Shown here one piece after another: positions 1 to 7,238 of a stretch of DNA of 17,619 nt. The position numbers were made by a program, and so were the translations under genes. The notes beneath the pieces were generated by a model. The model saw nothing but the letters and a program-made list of their open reading frames with translations. It did not search any database and was not told the origin of the DNA. Numbering within the stretch: the first letter of the stretch is position 1; every line of letters starts with the position of its first letter. The DNA is from an uncultured Eubacterium sp. (GTDB lineage: Bacteria; Bacillota_A; Clostridia; Lachnospirales; Lachnospiraceae), in NCBI GenBank assembly GCA_948468465.1, contig CAOKJJ010000100.1, forward strand, positions 1 to 17,619, in the 5' to 3' direction.

Positions 1-2
1 AT

Positions 3-842
3 TACCAGACTGCTTTGGAAAAAGATTATACGATTGTCTGCTGGGAACAAAGAGGTTGTGGACGGACATTTTACAGGAACAAAAGCGACAACAATCTAAC
101 TATCGAACAATTACTTGCAGATACAGATGAAGTAATTGACTATTTGCGGGAGCGTTTTGGTAAAGACAAAATCATTATTATTGGGCAATCGTGGGGAACG
201 GTACTCGGAATGGATTATATCAATCTCCATTCGGAAAAAGTAGCTGCATATATCGGTGTAGGTCAAGTAACTAATTTTTCACAGGGGAAAATTTATGCGG
301 CGGAGAATGCAGCCCAAATAGCGGCAGAAAATGGCAACAAGGAAGATACTGAATTTTTGGAACAGTGCATTGAACGATTATCTAAAACAGAAGGCATTGC
401 AAAGTTAGATATAAAATCTCTTGAAGAAATGATTATAACGTCTACTAAATACTTGAAATGCGATGGAGAAATGTCGGGGATAAAACGAATATTTGCTGCG
501 GTTACATCGCCGGAAATGCTATGGAATGACGCGAAATGGTTTTTATTTGCAAGTGATACACAGAATATAATCACTTCCCAAAACAGCCTTGTGGACTATA
601 TGTATTTTCAGTTTGATGTTATGAAGTTGAGCAAAGAATATGATATTCCGATTTGCTTTATACAAGGTGACAGCGATCCTATTACTCCAACAAGTTTGGT
701 AATTGATTACTATGAGATTATTATGTCTGATAAAAAAGAAATGATTGTTATTAACAATGCAGGACATACTCCGTTCTTGGATAAGCCAGAGCAATTTTGT
801 GAAGCAGTTAAAACTTTTTTATCCGAGTGCGAAAACGAATAA
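3..842 (+). CDS. alpha/beta hydrolase, 5' end cut by window edge
   Basis: The reading frame is open to the left edge. The TTG at 15 is not a convincing start, because the residues before it (YQTA) continue a normal hydrolase strand, so about the first 40-60 residues are probably missing. Visible are the strand and turn WEQRGCGRT typical of proline-iminopeptidase-like hydrolases, the nucleophile elbow GQSWGT (Ser catalytic), an acid candidate in QGDSDPITP, and the catalytic His in NNAGHTPFLDKPEQF near the C-terminus. A helical cap lies between the nucleophile and the acid. The family hydrolyses small esters, amides or N-terminal proline peptides; the substrate here cannot be told. The gene is AT-rich compared with the block from 1739 on, and it runs with the KTR gene just downstream, which suggests a separately acquired segment. 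Confidence 0.9.
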   Translation, partial: YQTALEKDYTIVCWEQRGCGRTFYRNKSDNNLTIEQLLADTDEVIDYLRERFGKDKIIIIGQSWGTVLGMDYINLHSEKVAAYIGVGQVTNFSQGKIYAAENAAQIAAENGNKEDTEFLEQCIERLSKTEGIAKLDIKSLEEMIITSTKYLKCDGEMSGIKRIFAAVTSPEMLWNDAKWFLFASDTQNIITSQNSLVDYMYFQFDVMKLSKEYDIPICFIQGDSDPITPTSLVIDYYEIIMSDKKEMIVINNAGHTPFLDKPEQFCEAVKTFLSECENE

Positions 843-871
843 TACAGGGGAAAATTGCAGAGGTGATGATT

Positions 872-1051
872 ATGGCTGAATGGGTACACTGCCCTGTCTG
901 CGGAAATAAAACAAGGTTGCAGATACGGGCAGATACAGAGTTGAAAAACTTTCCTTTCTACTGCCCGAAGTGCAAACGGGAAAGTTTGATTGACGCAAAA
1001 GATTTACAAGTAACGGTTATTAAAAGGTTTGAAGCAAAAACGCAGAGCTGA
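872..1051 (+). CDS. cysteine-rich KTR domain protein
   Basis: This is a 59-residue protein with two CxxC knuckles (CPVCGNKTR and CPKCKRES) that should bind one zinc. The KTR after the first knuckle names the family (Cys_rich_KTR). I start it at the ATG at 872 because AGAGGTG lies about 7 bases upstream; the ATG at 866 and the frame opening at 827 are in frame but less well placed. The stop codon of the hydrolase is 29 bases upstream, so the two are likely co-transcribed. The family is small, of unknown function, and is often met in Clostridia, in my recollection frequently on or near mobile elements. A nucleic-acid or protein-binding role is only a guess from the zinc knuckles. Confidence 0.85.
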   Translation: MAEWVHCPVCGNKTRLQIRADTELKNFPFYCPKCKRESLIDAKDLQVTVIKRFEAKTQS

Positions 1052-1091
1052 TTAACTTAGCGACAAATCGGTGTTTGTTCAGGAGGATACT

Positions 1092-1157
1092 ATGGCACTT
1101 AATATAGCCGAAACATTTGAATTGTTATTATACGAAAAACTAAAGATAAAAATATGA
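1092..1157 (+). CDS. possible 21-codon small ORF ending in a terminator
   Basis: The sequence AGGAGG at 1081-1086 is followed at a good distance by ATG and 21 codons (MALNIAETFE..., leucine-rich middle, Lys/Ile end), stopping inside the left arm of the perfect inverted repeat. A consensus ribosome binding site, start codon and stop next to a terminator argue that it was or is translated. It may be an intact small protein, or the 5' stump of a longer gene that was cut when the neighbouring DNA was inserted or deleted. I do not recognise the peptide. Confidence 0.35.
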   Translation: MALNIAETFELLLYEKLKIKI

Positions 1158-1194
1158 AAAGCAGGTATCGAATACCTGCTTTTCATATTTTTAT
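1146..1194. terminator. perfect 23-bp inverted repeat, probable bidirectional terminator
   Basis: The arms 1146-1168 and 1172-1194 are exact reverse complements around a 3-base loop (CGA). The core stem is GCAGGTAT/ATACCTGC. An A-rich left side and T-rich right side give U-rich tails after the core in both directions. It closes the hydrolase/KTR transcript and insulates the promoter downstream. Confidence 0.8.
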
Positions 1195-1297
1195 ATGGTG
1201 AAGGATAAATCCAAGAAAGCATATTTCATATATATCTGTATGACAAATAGATTCTGATTCTTATTCTAACATTTGATATAATAAAAAGCAAGCTTTT

Positions 1298-1328
1298 TTT
1301 AAAATCCTTTAAAATCCCTTTAAATCCC
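1298..1328. repeat. three tandem 10-11 bp repeats upstream of promoter
   Basis: TTTAAAATCC (1298-1307), TTTAAAATCCC (1308-1318) and TTTAAATCCC (1319-1328) sit head to tail. The spacing is one helical turn each, so all copies face the same side of the DNA. They end 33 bases before the -35 hexamer, a position suited to an activator or an A-tract bending/UP-like element. Whether a protein binds is not shown by the sequence. Confidence 0.6.
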
Positions 1329-1361
1329 TTCTGTATCTACGCTGTTTATTCAGTATTTTTG

Positions 1362-1390
1362 TTTACATTGCCATTAAGGTATGCTATGAT
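1362..1390 (+). promoter_or_regulatory. sigma-A extended -10 promoter of the nine-gene block
   Basis: The -35 is TTTACA (1362-1367), the spacer is exactly 17 bases, and the -10 is TATGAT (1385-1390), preceded by TGC, which makes an extended -10. Transcription would begin near 1397, about 26 bases before the ATG at 1423. It is the only strong promoter seen before the block, so it probably drives all nine genes. Confidence 0.8.
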
Positions 1391-1422
1391 TAACGGAAAA
1401 GGAAAAGGACGTGATCAGGCAA

Positions 1423-1722
1423 ATGACAGAAATTATTTTACTTATTCTGGGCTGTTCTCTTGCGCTGCTGTTTTTTATCTGGCTGATTTTCAGGGCCAAA
1501 ATCACCTCAAAATCAGCCGCACTTCTTATAGATACTGGTCTGCTGGCGCTTTGCGCTGCCACGATTATCTGCGGTCTTTTGTTGCGGCAGGAAAAATATG
1601 CAAATACCTCAGATGGAACAATTCTGCAGACAGACACAGATATCAGTCAATCATTCAATCAGCAAACAACGATAGAAACAGATACGAAAACAGATGATCA
1701 GGCGACGATACGGACAAACTGA
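1423..1722 (+). CDS. small two-helix membrane protein
   Basis: This is a 99-residue protein I do not recognise. Two hydrophobic helices (about residues 4-23 and 32-54) flank a short positive loop (RAKITSK), which by the positive-inside rule should be cytoplasmic. The remaining 45 residues are a Thr/Asp/Gln-rich hydrophilic tail that would then lie outside the cell. The start is uncertain: a GTG at 1411 adds four residues but has AAGGA only one base away, while the ATG at 1423 has AAGGA 13 bases upstream; I prefer the ATG. It is the first gene of the block and ends 16 bases before the vWA gene. It may be a membrane scaffold or an assembly partner for the larger membrane proteins downstream, by position only. 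Confidence 0.65.
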   Translation: MTEIILLILGCSLALLFFIWLIFRAKITSKSAALLIDTGLLALCAATIICGLLLRQEKYANTSDGTILQTDTDISQSFNQQTTIETDTKTDDQATIRTN

Positions 1723-1738
1723 TAGGGGGATATGCGAT

Positions 1739-3757
1739 ATGAAGAAATTAATGAAAGCAGTCTGCAGCCTGCTGCTATTTGCCGTACTTTTTGGATTGGC
1801 ATGTCCGGCTGTAACTGTGCGTGCGTCCAGTGCGGGCAGCGTTAATAATATGAATGTTGTATTTGTATTGGACGGGAGCGGTTCTATGTTCACGACCGAT
1901 AAAGACCAGCTGCGGTTTGAAGCGCTGGAACTGTTTTTGGGGCTTTCTACGGAGTCTGGCAATTATATGGGTGCGGTCGTTTTTGACGATACGATCATTT
2001 TAAAACAGGAGATAGAACCGATGAACAGCAGGGCTGATAAGAGTGAATTGTCTCGAAAGGTCCGAAAAGCGGTCAGCAATGGGGATACGGATATTGGGAG
2101 CGCTGTTTTGGAAGCGGTGCGGATGCTCAAACAGTCTGGCAGCAAGGAGCTTCCGTCTGCGATTATTTTGCTTTCGGACGGCAATACGGATCTGCCGAAA
2201 GACCGGACAGGCGCAAAGCTGGAACGGTCCGAGCACCGGAAAGCAGCGGCGATTGATTATGCCAGACAAAAAGAGATCAGCGTCCATTCTGTTTGTCTGA
2301 ATGCGAACGGAAAGGCTAAAAAAGAAGAACTGCAGGAGATTTCTGATGCGACGGGCGGTACTTGTGTCGAGGTAAAGAGGGCGAAAGATTTAAAAGACGT
2401 GTTTAACCAGTTTTATAATATTATTTACTCTACAAAGACGATGAACCTGGTGGATACGAAGATACCGAAAAGCGGGGAATTAAAAGTGCCGTTTACGATT
2501 CCCGTGATAGGTGTAAAAGAAGCAAATATTATTATTAATACGCTGAATCCGGATACGTCTTATAATCTGTTTCATCCGCAGGGCTATGGTTATACGAGGG
2601 CGGAGCTGGACCAGATGGTTATCCGGGCAAAGACATTTACGGTTATTAAAATTGAAAAGCCGGAGCCGGGAGACTGGGAGCTGGTTGTGCGTGGGGCGCG
2701 CAGGGATCAGGTGAAAATAGATATGGTATATAATACCGATCTGTCTTTGCGTATAGATAAAAAAGCGACGCAGTCCAATGGACAAAAGGTATTGTGGGAG
2801 CTTTCCGTGCAGGCCGAAAATGAAGGAGAGACGGTTACGAACGCGCAAGTGTATCAACAGTATCCGTTCTGGTTAGAAGTTACAGATAAAACTACGGGGG
2901 ATAAAAAAAAGCTGGAGCTGACGGCGGATGGTGAAAAATGCATTGCCGAGCTGGAGACTGAAGGGTACGGGAAATATAAAGTGCAGGCATTTTGCGAGAT
3001 CGACGATATGAAAGTCCGGTCGAAGCCTGTGACTGTGCAAAAAGAAAATACGGTGCCGGAGTGGAAACAGGATCCGGTTGTGATTGAGAAAAAGACGCAT
3101 CTGTTTTCAAAAAGCCTGTATACGCTGGATTTGAACACACTTGCATCTGACGCGGAAGATGACACGCTGGAGTTTCAGATCGTGGACTCTGAATTTGAAA
3201 AGGATGATGTTCAGATACAATCCGGCTCCATTTTAAATGTAAAGATAAAATCGTGCGGCAGCGGCAGTCTGACTGTGGCAGCGGTCGATCAGGCGGGTGC
3301 GTCTGCGCAGGTGCAGATACAAATACAGACAGTTTCTGTGACAAGCACGATTTTGCTTGTTTTGGCGCTTGTCTTTTTTCTGATTGCGTTTGTTTTATGC
3401 ATTCCGGTCATAAAGTCTTATGTTGCCGTTGTGCGGGGTACCGTTCAGATTCTGACATATGGAGAAGAAGGTACGGATATGCCGGTCACTGTGGACGGTG
3501 AAAAAGGCAGAATGCTGCTGTCCGGCCTGATACACCCGGTTCAGGATATTGGAATCCGTTTGGAAAAATGCTATTTAACGGCCGGAGAGAAAAACAGCTG
3601 TATATATTTTATATCAGCAGAAGGCTGTTACTCGGATCAGGACAGCGGGCAGAAGAAAAAGAAAATACGGATCCAGGCAGGAATGGAAGTGAATATCAGC
3701 AGTGATGCAGATTTTTCAAATGGCATGAGAATTATTTATATGCCGTATCAGGAATAA
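1739..3757 (+). CDS. secreted membrane-anchored vWA protein
   Basis: This is a 672-residue protein. The ATG at 1739 has AGGGGGAT eight bases upstream and opens a classical signal peptide (MKK..., hydrophobic core to about residue 25, then VRA-SS). A vWA domain follows with a complete metal site: D45-G-S-G-S49, T117 in GDTDIG, and D147 in LLSDGN. Next comes a beta-rich stretch with EKPEPGDWEL near 306-315, like beta-sandwich domains that follow vWA in surface proteins, then a cadherin/Ig-like domain (about 437-534, with SDAEDDTLEF and a DQAGA end). One helix (about 536-560) crosses the membrane, and about 110 residues remain inside, rich in beta strands. The vWA therefore faces outside and the tail faces the cytoplasm, where the tubulin-like and GTPase partners would be. 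The likely role is metal-dependent binding of a surface ligand or partner subunit. Confidence 0.93.
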   Translation: MKKLMKAVCSLLLFAVLFGLACPAVTVRASSAGSVNNMNVVFVLDGSGSMFTTDKDQLRFEALELFLGLSTESGNYMGAVVFDDTIILKQEIEPMNSRADKSELSRKVRKAVSNGDTDIGSAVLEAVRMLKQSGSKELPSAIILLSDGNTDLPKDRTGAKLERSEHRKAAAIDYARQKEISVHSVCLNANGKAKKEELQEISDATGGTCVEVKRAKDLKDVFNQFYNIIYSTKTMNLVDTKIPKSGELKVPFTIPVIGVKEANIIINTLNPDTSYNLFHPQGYGYTRAELDQMVIRAKTFTVIKIEKPEPGDWELVVRGARRDQVKIDMVYNTDLSLRIDKKATQSNGQKVLWELSVQAENEGETVTNAQVYQQYPFWLEVTDKTTGDKKKLELTADGEKCIAELETEGYGKYKVQAFCEIDDMKVRSKPVTVQKENTVPEWKQDPVVIEKKTHLFSKSLYTLDLNTLASDAEDDTLEFQIVDSEFEKDDVQIQSGSILNVKIKSCGSGSLTVAAVDQAGASAQVQIQIQTVSVTSTILLVLALVFFLIAFVLCIPVIKSYVAVVRGTVQILTYGEEGTDMPVTVDGEKGRMLLSGLIHPVQDIGIRLEKCYLTAGEKNSCIYFISAEGCYSDQDSGQKKKKIRIQAGMEVNISSDADFSNGMRIIYMPYQE

Positions 3758-3829
3758 AATACGGTTAAGGCTAATGCAGGAAGCAAAAAGGAATAAAATA
3801 CGGCTAAGGCTAAATGCAGGAAGCAGAAA
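3751..3829. repeat. tandem duplication of about 40 bp between vWA and tubulin-like genes
   Basis: Copy 1 (3751-3789) and copy 2 (3790-3829) both run from GGAATAAAATACGG to the GCAGGAAGC block and differ by a C/T change, a one-base insertion and one A/G change. Each copy carries the TAA-containing end of the vWA gene and an AGGAAG-like ribosome binding sequence. The true Shine-Dalgarno of the tubulin-like gene (AAAGGAAG at 3827-3834) begins at the junction after copy 2. It looks like a slippage duplication that has started to diverge. Confidence 0.9.
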
Positions 3830-3841
3830 GGAAGAGTGTTT

Positions 3842-6800
3842 ATGGCGACATATGGACAGCTGCTGATTGATGCCGGCGGCGGAATTATCGACCGGGGCAG
3901 ACAGTCCGACAGACAGGATGGGGCATCTGTAATTCTGGGCCTGGGAGGGACAGGCGCGGATGCGGTGATCAAATTAAAACAGGAAGTATATAAACAACTC
4001 AGGCCGGATGATGCAGACGCGGTGATTCCAAGATATGACGCGGTCAGATATTTGATTATTGACGCTGACGATTCCCAGATTCCGCAGTCTGCGGCTGTTT
4101 CAGATATTGATAAAAATACGGAGTTTTTCGCGCTTTCCAACAGCTCTATTAAAAGTACGTTTGAGGCAAAAGAGATCTTAAAGACAAGGCCGGAGCTGTA
4201 CTGGCTTGATTATGAAAATATTTCCATAGACGAAGCGAGTAAAGGGGCAGGAGGCATCCGCCAGGTCGGGAGGTTTTTACTGGTCGATAAAGGAGAAGCG
4301 TTGTATGCAAAGATGAAAACAGTCATCGAGAGCGCGCTGACTGCGGCGAAAACCGGAGAACTGGATGTTCACATCTGCGCAGGGCTTTCCGGCGGAACAG
4401 GCAGCGGCATTTTCCTGGATGTCTGCTATCTGATACGTACGATTTTAAAGCAGATCGGCAAACAGGACGCGCGGGTCAGCGGATATTTTTTCCTGCCGGA
4501 TGTCAATCTGTCTGTTCCGGTAATTCAGGAAAATCCTCTGATATCCGCTTATATTAAGGTGAATGGATACGCGTCACTGCAGGAACTGGATTACTGTATG
4601 AATTTTGGAAAAAATAAAGACAGCTTTGTCATGAACTATGGATTTACCGCTGTGGATTGCGCGATGAATCCGGTAGATTTATGTTATCTGATCTCGACGA
4701 CAGATGCTGCGGGCAACCGTGTGCAAAATGGCTATCAGTATGCGATGGGCGTGGTAACAGATTATATTATCAGTTTTCTTGCGAAGGAGACGAGCGGATT
4801 TACGCTGCAGAGTCATATAGCGAATTTAAATTCGATTAAGGAAGGAATTCATGTACAGCATGGCGCAAATGTAGACTACAATATTCTCGGCGCGTCGGTA
4901 GCTGAAATGCCGTTGTCTGAGATTGCAACGTATCTGGGATGCCTGCTATTTGACCGTTACAGGGATATGTATCAAAAAGTGCCGGCAGAACAGGAGCGCG
5001 ATGCGTTTCTCGTGAAAATGCGGCTGAAATATGAAGATCTGCTGAAAGAGCTTTCGCACGGATGTACCGCTTCGGTCGTATTTGGAAAAGCATATGATGC
5101 CAAAATGTATGACCAGAGCAAAGATCATGCATTTGTAAAGCGTGCGGAACAGTTTTTGTCAGATAATATCGGCATATTGGAAAAAAACGCAAAAGCGATG
5201 ATGGAAGACCTGCAGGAATTTATGATTCCAAAAACGAGCGCTTCTTTAATCAGCAGGACTTATCAAGGGCTGTTTGACGATTATGCTGTAAAGCTGGAGT
5301 ATGGCCCGTTTTATGCCGGCAGGATGCTGGCGGGAGGAGATAATCAGAATCTGCTTCATGCGGTGGATGGATTTATCAAAAAAAATGAAGAACTGCTTGC
5401 GCATGAGATAAAAATATCCGGTCAGCTGGAAGATGAATACCGCGACGCGAAATTAAAGATGGAAAATACAAATTTCCTGAATAAAAAAACGAGGATGGAA
5501 AGCTATCTGCAGGCGTTAAGCCGTCTGTATATCAACCATTATCACACGCAGCTGTATAAAAATATGGATCTCGTGCTGCAGGAGTACAAACGTCAGCTGC
5601 GCAGGCTGAACCAGAACCTGTTTCGTATCCTTTTGCAGGTGATGGAAACGCTGCGGGAAACGTTTGAGGTGAATAAAACCGTACTGTCGCAAAAAGGCAT
5701 CCAGGATCACTTGTATACATGGAAAATACTGTCGATACCGGATATAAAAGAGAGTTTGGAGCGGGAAGTAAAAGAACATGATGCCGGCCAGACGCTGTAT
5801 CATCTGATTATGACGCTGTTTGAGCATTGTGCAGTATGGATGAACCAGGACGAAAATGAGATCTGCAAGCTTATTTCAGATTTTATGCTGCAGGAATTTG
5901 ACAAAGCCACGAAACGGACGATGACAGATTATCTCAAAGAAAAATTTCGTGTGGAAAACCCGGCGCTTCTTGCCGACGCGGTGGAAAAAGAGATTATCCG
6001 GGACAAGCTTGGGAAAGATTCGACGCCGTTATTTTGGAAAAATCCGATGTATAAAAACAGCATGGGCATGCACAGCTATTTGACGGTCCCTTATGACGCT
6101 GCGGAGATGAAAGCGGCTGCCGCAAATTTTACGCAAAGACAGATGGAATTTACCGTGCGGGAGTCGCATATAACAGATAAACTGTCGATGATGCGGTTTT
6201 ACAGCGGGATACCGATTTTTGCTTATCAGGGGATTATGGAGCTGCAGCGCGCTTATGAGGAAGATAAAAAGGCGGGCCGTCATTTGTTCGAGCGTGGGGA
6301 CGTCAACTGGAATAAACTGCCTTCGCCAGTGCCGGAAAGCTTTAAGATAGATCTGCCGGCTGCGCGGATTGCACAGCGCAACCAAGCGCTGCTGCAGGAG
6401 TTTGAACAGGCGGAAGCGGCCGGGGTTGTAGTAAAAGATGAATTTATGAACTGGCATATTTTAAAGACAGAATCTCTGGATATTGCCGCATGGATCGAAC
6501 AGGCGGGCGGCATTTTGACAAACGGCAGAAATAATCCGAATAAGATTCGCCAGGTACTTCCGCAAATAAAAGAAAGGCTGGAAACAGCTGTAAACAACGC
6601 GTCGCTGGTACGCATTGAATATTTAAATACCGTATCCGGCAGCGAGAGACAGGTGATGCTGGATTTTTACCTGCTTGCTCCGGTATTAAATGAGCTGGTT
6701 CATACGGAACTGCAAAAAAGGGTGAAAGCAGACAGTGAGGTCAAAAGGCTGGAACAGCTGCTGCAGGATACGATCGCGGAAAAAAGAGGGAAAAATGATT

Positions 6801-7183
6801 TCTTTAACGCCCTGTTCACTGGCGCACTGACTTATGGCAGGAAAATTGTATTTCATTATGATGAGTTTGGAATAGAAAAAACAGCTGAGCTGCAGAACAG
6901 CAGCATGAAATATGGACAATCCGGTGCGTATCAGGCATTCCTGACTTACAATACACTGGATGACGAGCTCAAGGAAAAGATAGACAGCCGCACGAGGCAG
7001 CTGCTGGATGAGGAAGATGCCAGGCAGGTATACGAAACGGTGGCAGCGCTGGAAGAAAGCATGCCGAAAAAAATCAAGGGCTATTTAGGCATTTATGATG
7101 AGCTGGACCCGATGCATGAAGAAATCGAAGCTTTTTATATAGATTTTATGAAGACACTGCATAGTTTTAAACTCAATATGTAG
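3842..7183 (+). CDS. large tubulin/FtsZ-like protein
   Basis: This is a 1113-residue cytoplasmic protein. The ATG at 3842 has AAAGGAAG about 8 bases upstream; a GTG at 3836 is too near it. Residues 30-38 (VILGLGGTG) form a glycine-rich first loop, YLIIDADDSQIP about 40 residues on is a Rossmann second strand, and S183-GGTGSG-189 fits the tubulin/FtsZ nucleotide signature [SAG]GGTG[SAT]G exactly, followed by a helix (IFLDVCYLIR). This order matches the Tubulin_2 ('tubulin-like') family. About 700 further residues are mostly helical and charged (for example 520-630), far more than the roughly 350-450 of FtsZ or tubulin. The protein probably binds GTP; filament formation is known for the wider superfamily but not shown here. 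Its place next to a GTPase and GAP1-like gene argues that nucleotide state is central to the system. Confidence 0.82.
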   Translation: MATYGQLLIDAGGGIIDRGRQSDRQDGASVILGLGGTGADAVIKLKQEVYKQLRPDDADAVIPRYDAVRYLIIDADDSQIPQSAAVSDIDKNTEFFALSNSSIKSTFEAKEILKTRPELYWLDYENISIDEASKGAGGIRQVGRFLLVDKGEALYAKMKTVIESALTAAKTGELDVHICAGLSGGTGSGIFLDVCYLIRTILKQIGKQDARVSGYFFLPDVNLSVPVIQENPLISAYIKVNGYASLQELDYCMNFGKNKDSFVMNYGFTAVDCAMNPVDLCYLISTTDAAGNRVQNGYQYAMGVVTDYIISFLAKETSGFTLQSHIANLNSIKEGIHVQHGANVDYNILGASVAEMPLSEIATYLGCLLFDRYRDMYQKVPAEQERDAFLVKMRLKYEDLLKELSHGCTASVVFGKAYDAKMYDQSKDHAFVKRAEQFLSDNIGILEKNAKAMMEDLQEFMIPKTSASLISRTYQGLFDDYAVKLEYGPFYAGRMLAGGDNQNLLHAVDGFIKKNEELLAHEIKISGQLEDEYRDAKLKMENTNFLNKKTRMESYLQALSRLYINHYHTQLYKNMDLVLQEYKRQLRRLNQNLFRILLQVMETLRETFEVNKTVLSQKGIQDHLYTWKILSIPDIKESLEREVKEHDAGQTLYHLIMTLFEHCAVWMNQDENEICKLISDFMLQEFDKATKRTMTDYLKEKFRVENPALLADAVEKEIIRDKLGKDSTPLFWKNPMYKNSMGMHSYLTVPYDAAEMKAAAANFTQRQMEFTVRESHITDKLSMMRFYSGIPIFAYQGIMELQRAYEEDKKAGRHLFERGDVNWNKLPSPVPESFKIDLPAARIAQRNQALLQEFEQAEAAGVVVKDEFMNWHILKTESLDIAAWIEQAGGILTNGRNNPNKIRQVLPQIKERLETAVNNASLVRIEYLNTVSGSERQVMLDFYLLAPVLNELVHTELQKRVKADSEVKRLEQLLQDTIAEKRGKNDFFNALFTGALTYGRKIVFHYDEFGIEKTAELQNSSMKYGQSGAYQAFLTYNTLDDELKEKIDSRTRQLLDEEDARQVYETVAALEESMPKKIKGYLGIYDELDPMHEEIEAFYIDFMKTLHSFKLNM

Positions 7184-7238
7184 CAGGACGTATAACCGTT
7201 TCACAGGTTATCTGCAATGATTTTAAGGAATGGGATTT

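Larger units (their letters stand above)
1195..1422. other. non-coding region upstream of the nine-gene block
   Basis: No credible gene lies between the terminator and the ATG at 1423. The stretch is strongly AT-rich up to about 1365. It contains a lone TATAAT hexamer at 1277-1282 without a convincing -35 partner, three short tandem repeats at 1298-1328, and the main promoter at 1362-1390. The open frame that begins at 1359 on the + strand starts before the predicted transcription start and is judged non-coding. Confidence 0.7.

Noticed and set aside
1283..1298. AAAAAGC-AA-GCTTTTT hairpin as a terminator
   Set aside because: The loop of two bases is too small, and without the GC pairs only A-T pairs remain.
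1359..1697. Open frame of 112 codons on the + strand over the promoter and first membrane gene
   Set aside because: It would start upstream of the predicted transcription start, lacks a ribosome binding site, and overlaps a frame with clear membrane helices and good context.
3748..4140. Minus-strand open frame across the tandem duplication
   Set aside because: Antisense to the start of the tubulin-like gene; repeated LALAVFYS-like segments come only from the 40-bp duplication, and there is no ribosome site.
7192..7211. Small inverted repeat ATAACC/GGTTAT before the 654-residue gene
   Set aside because: Only six base pairs, no T run; too weak for a terminator or operator call.
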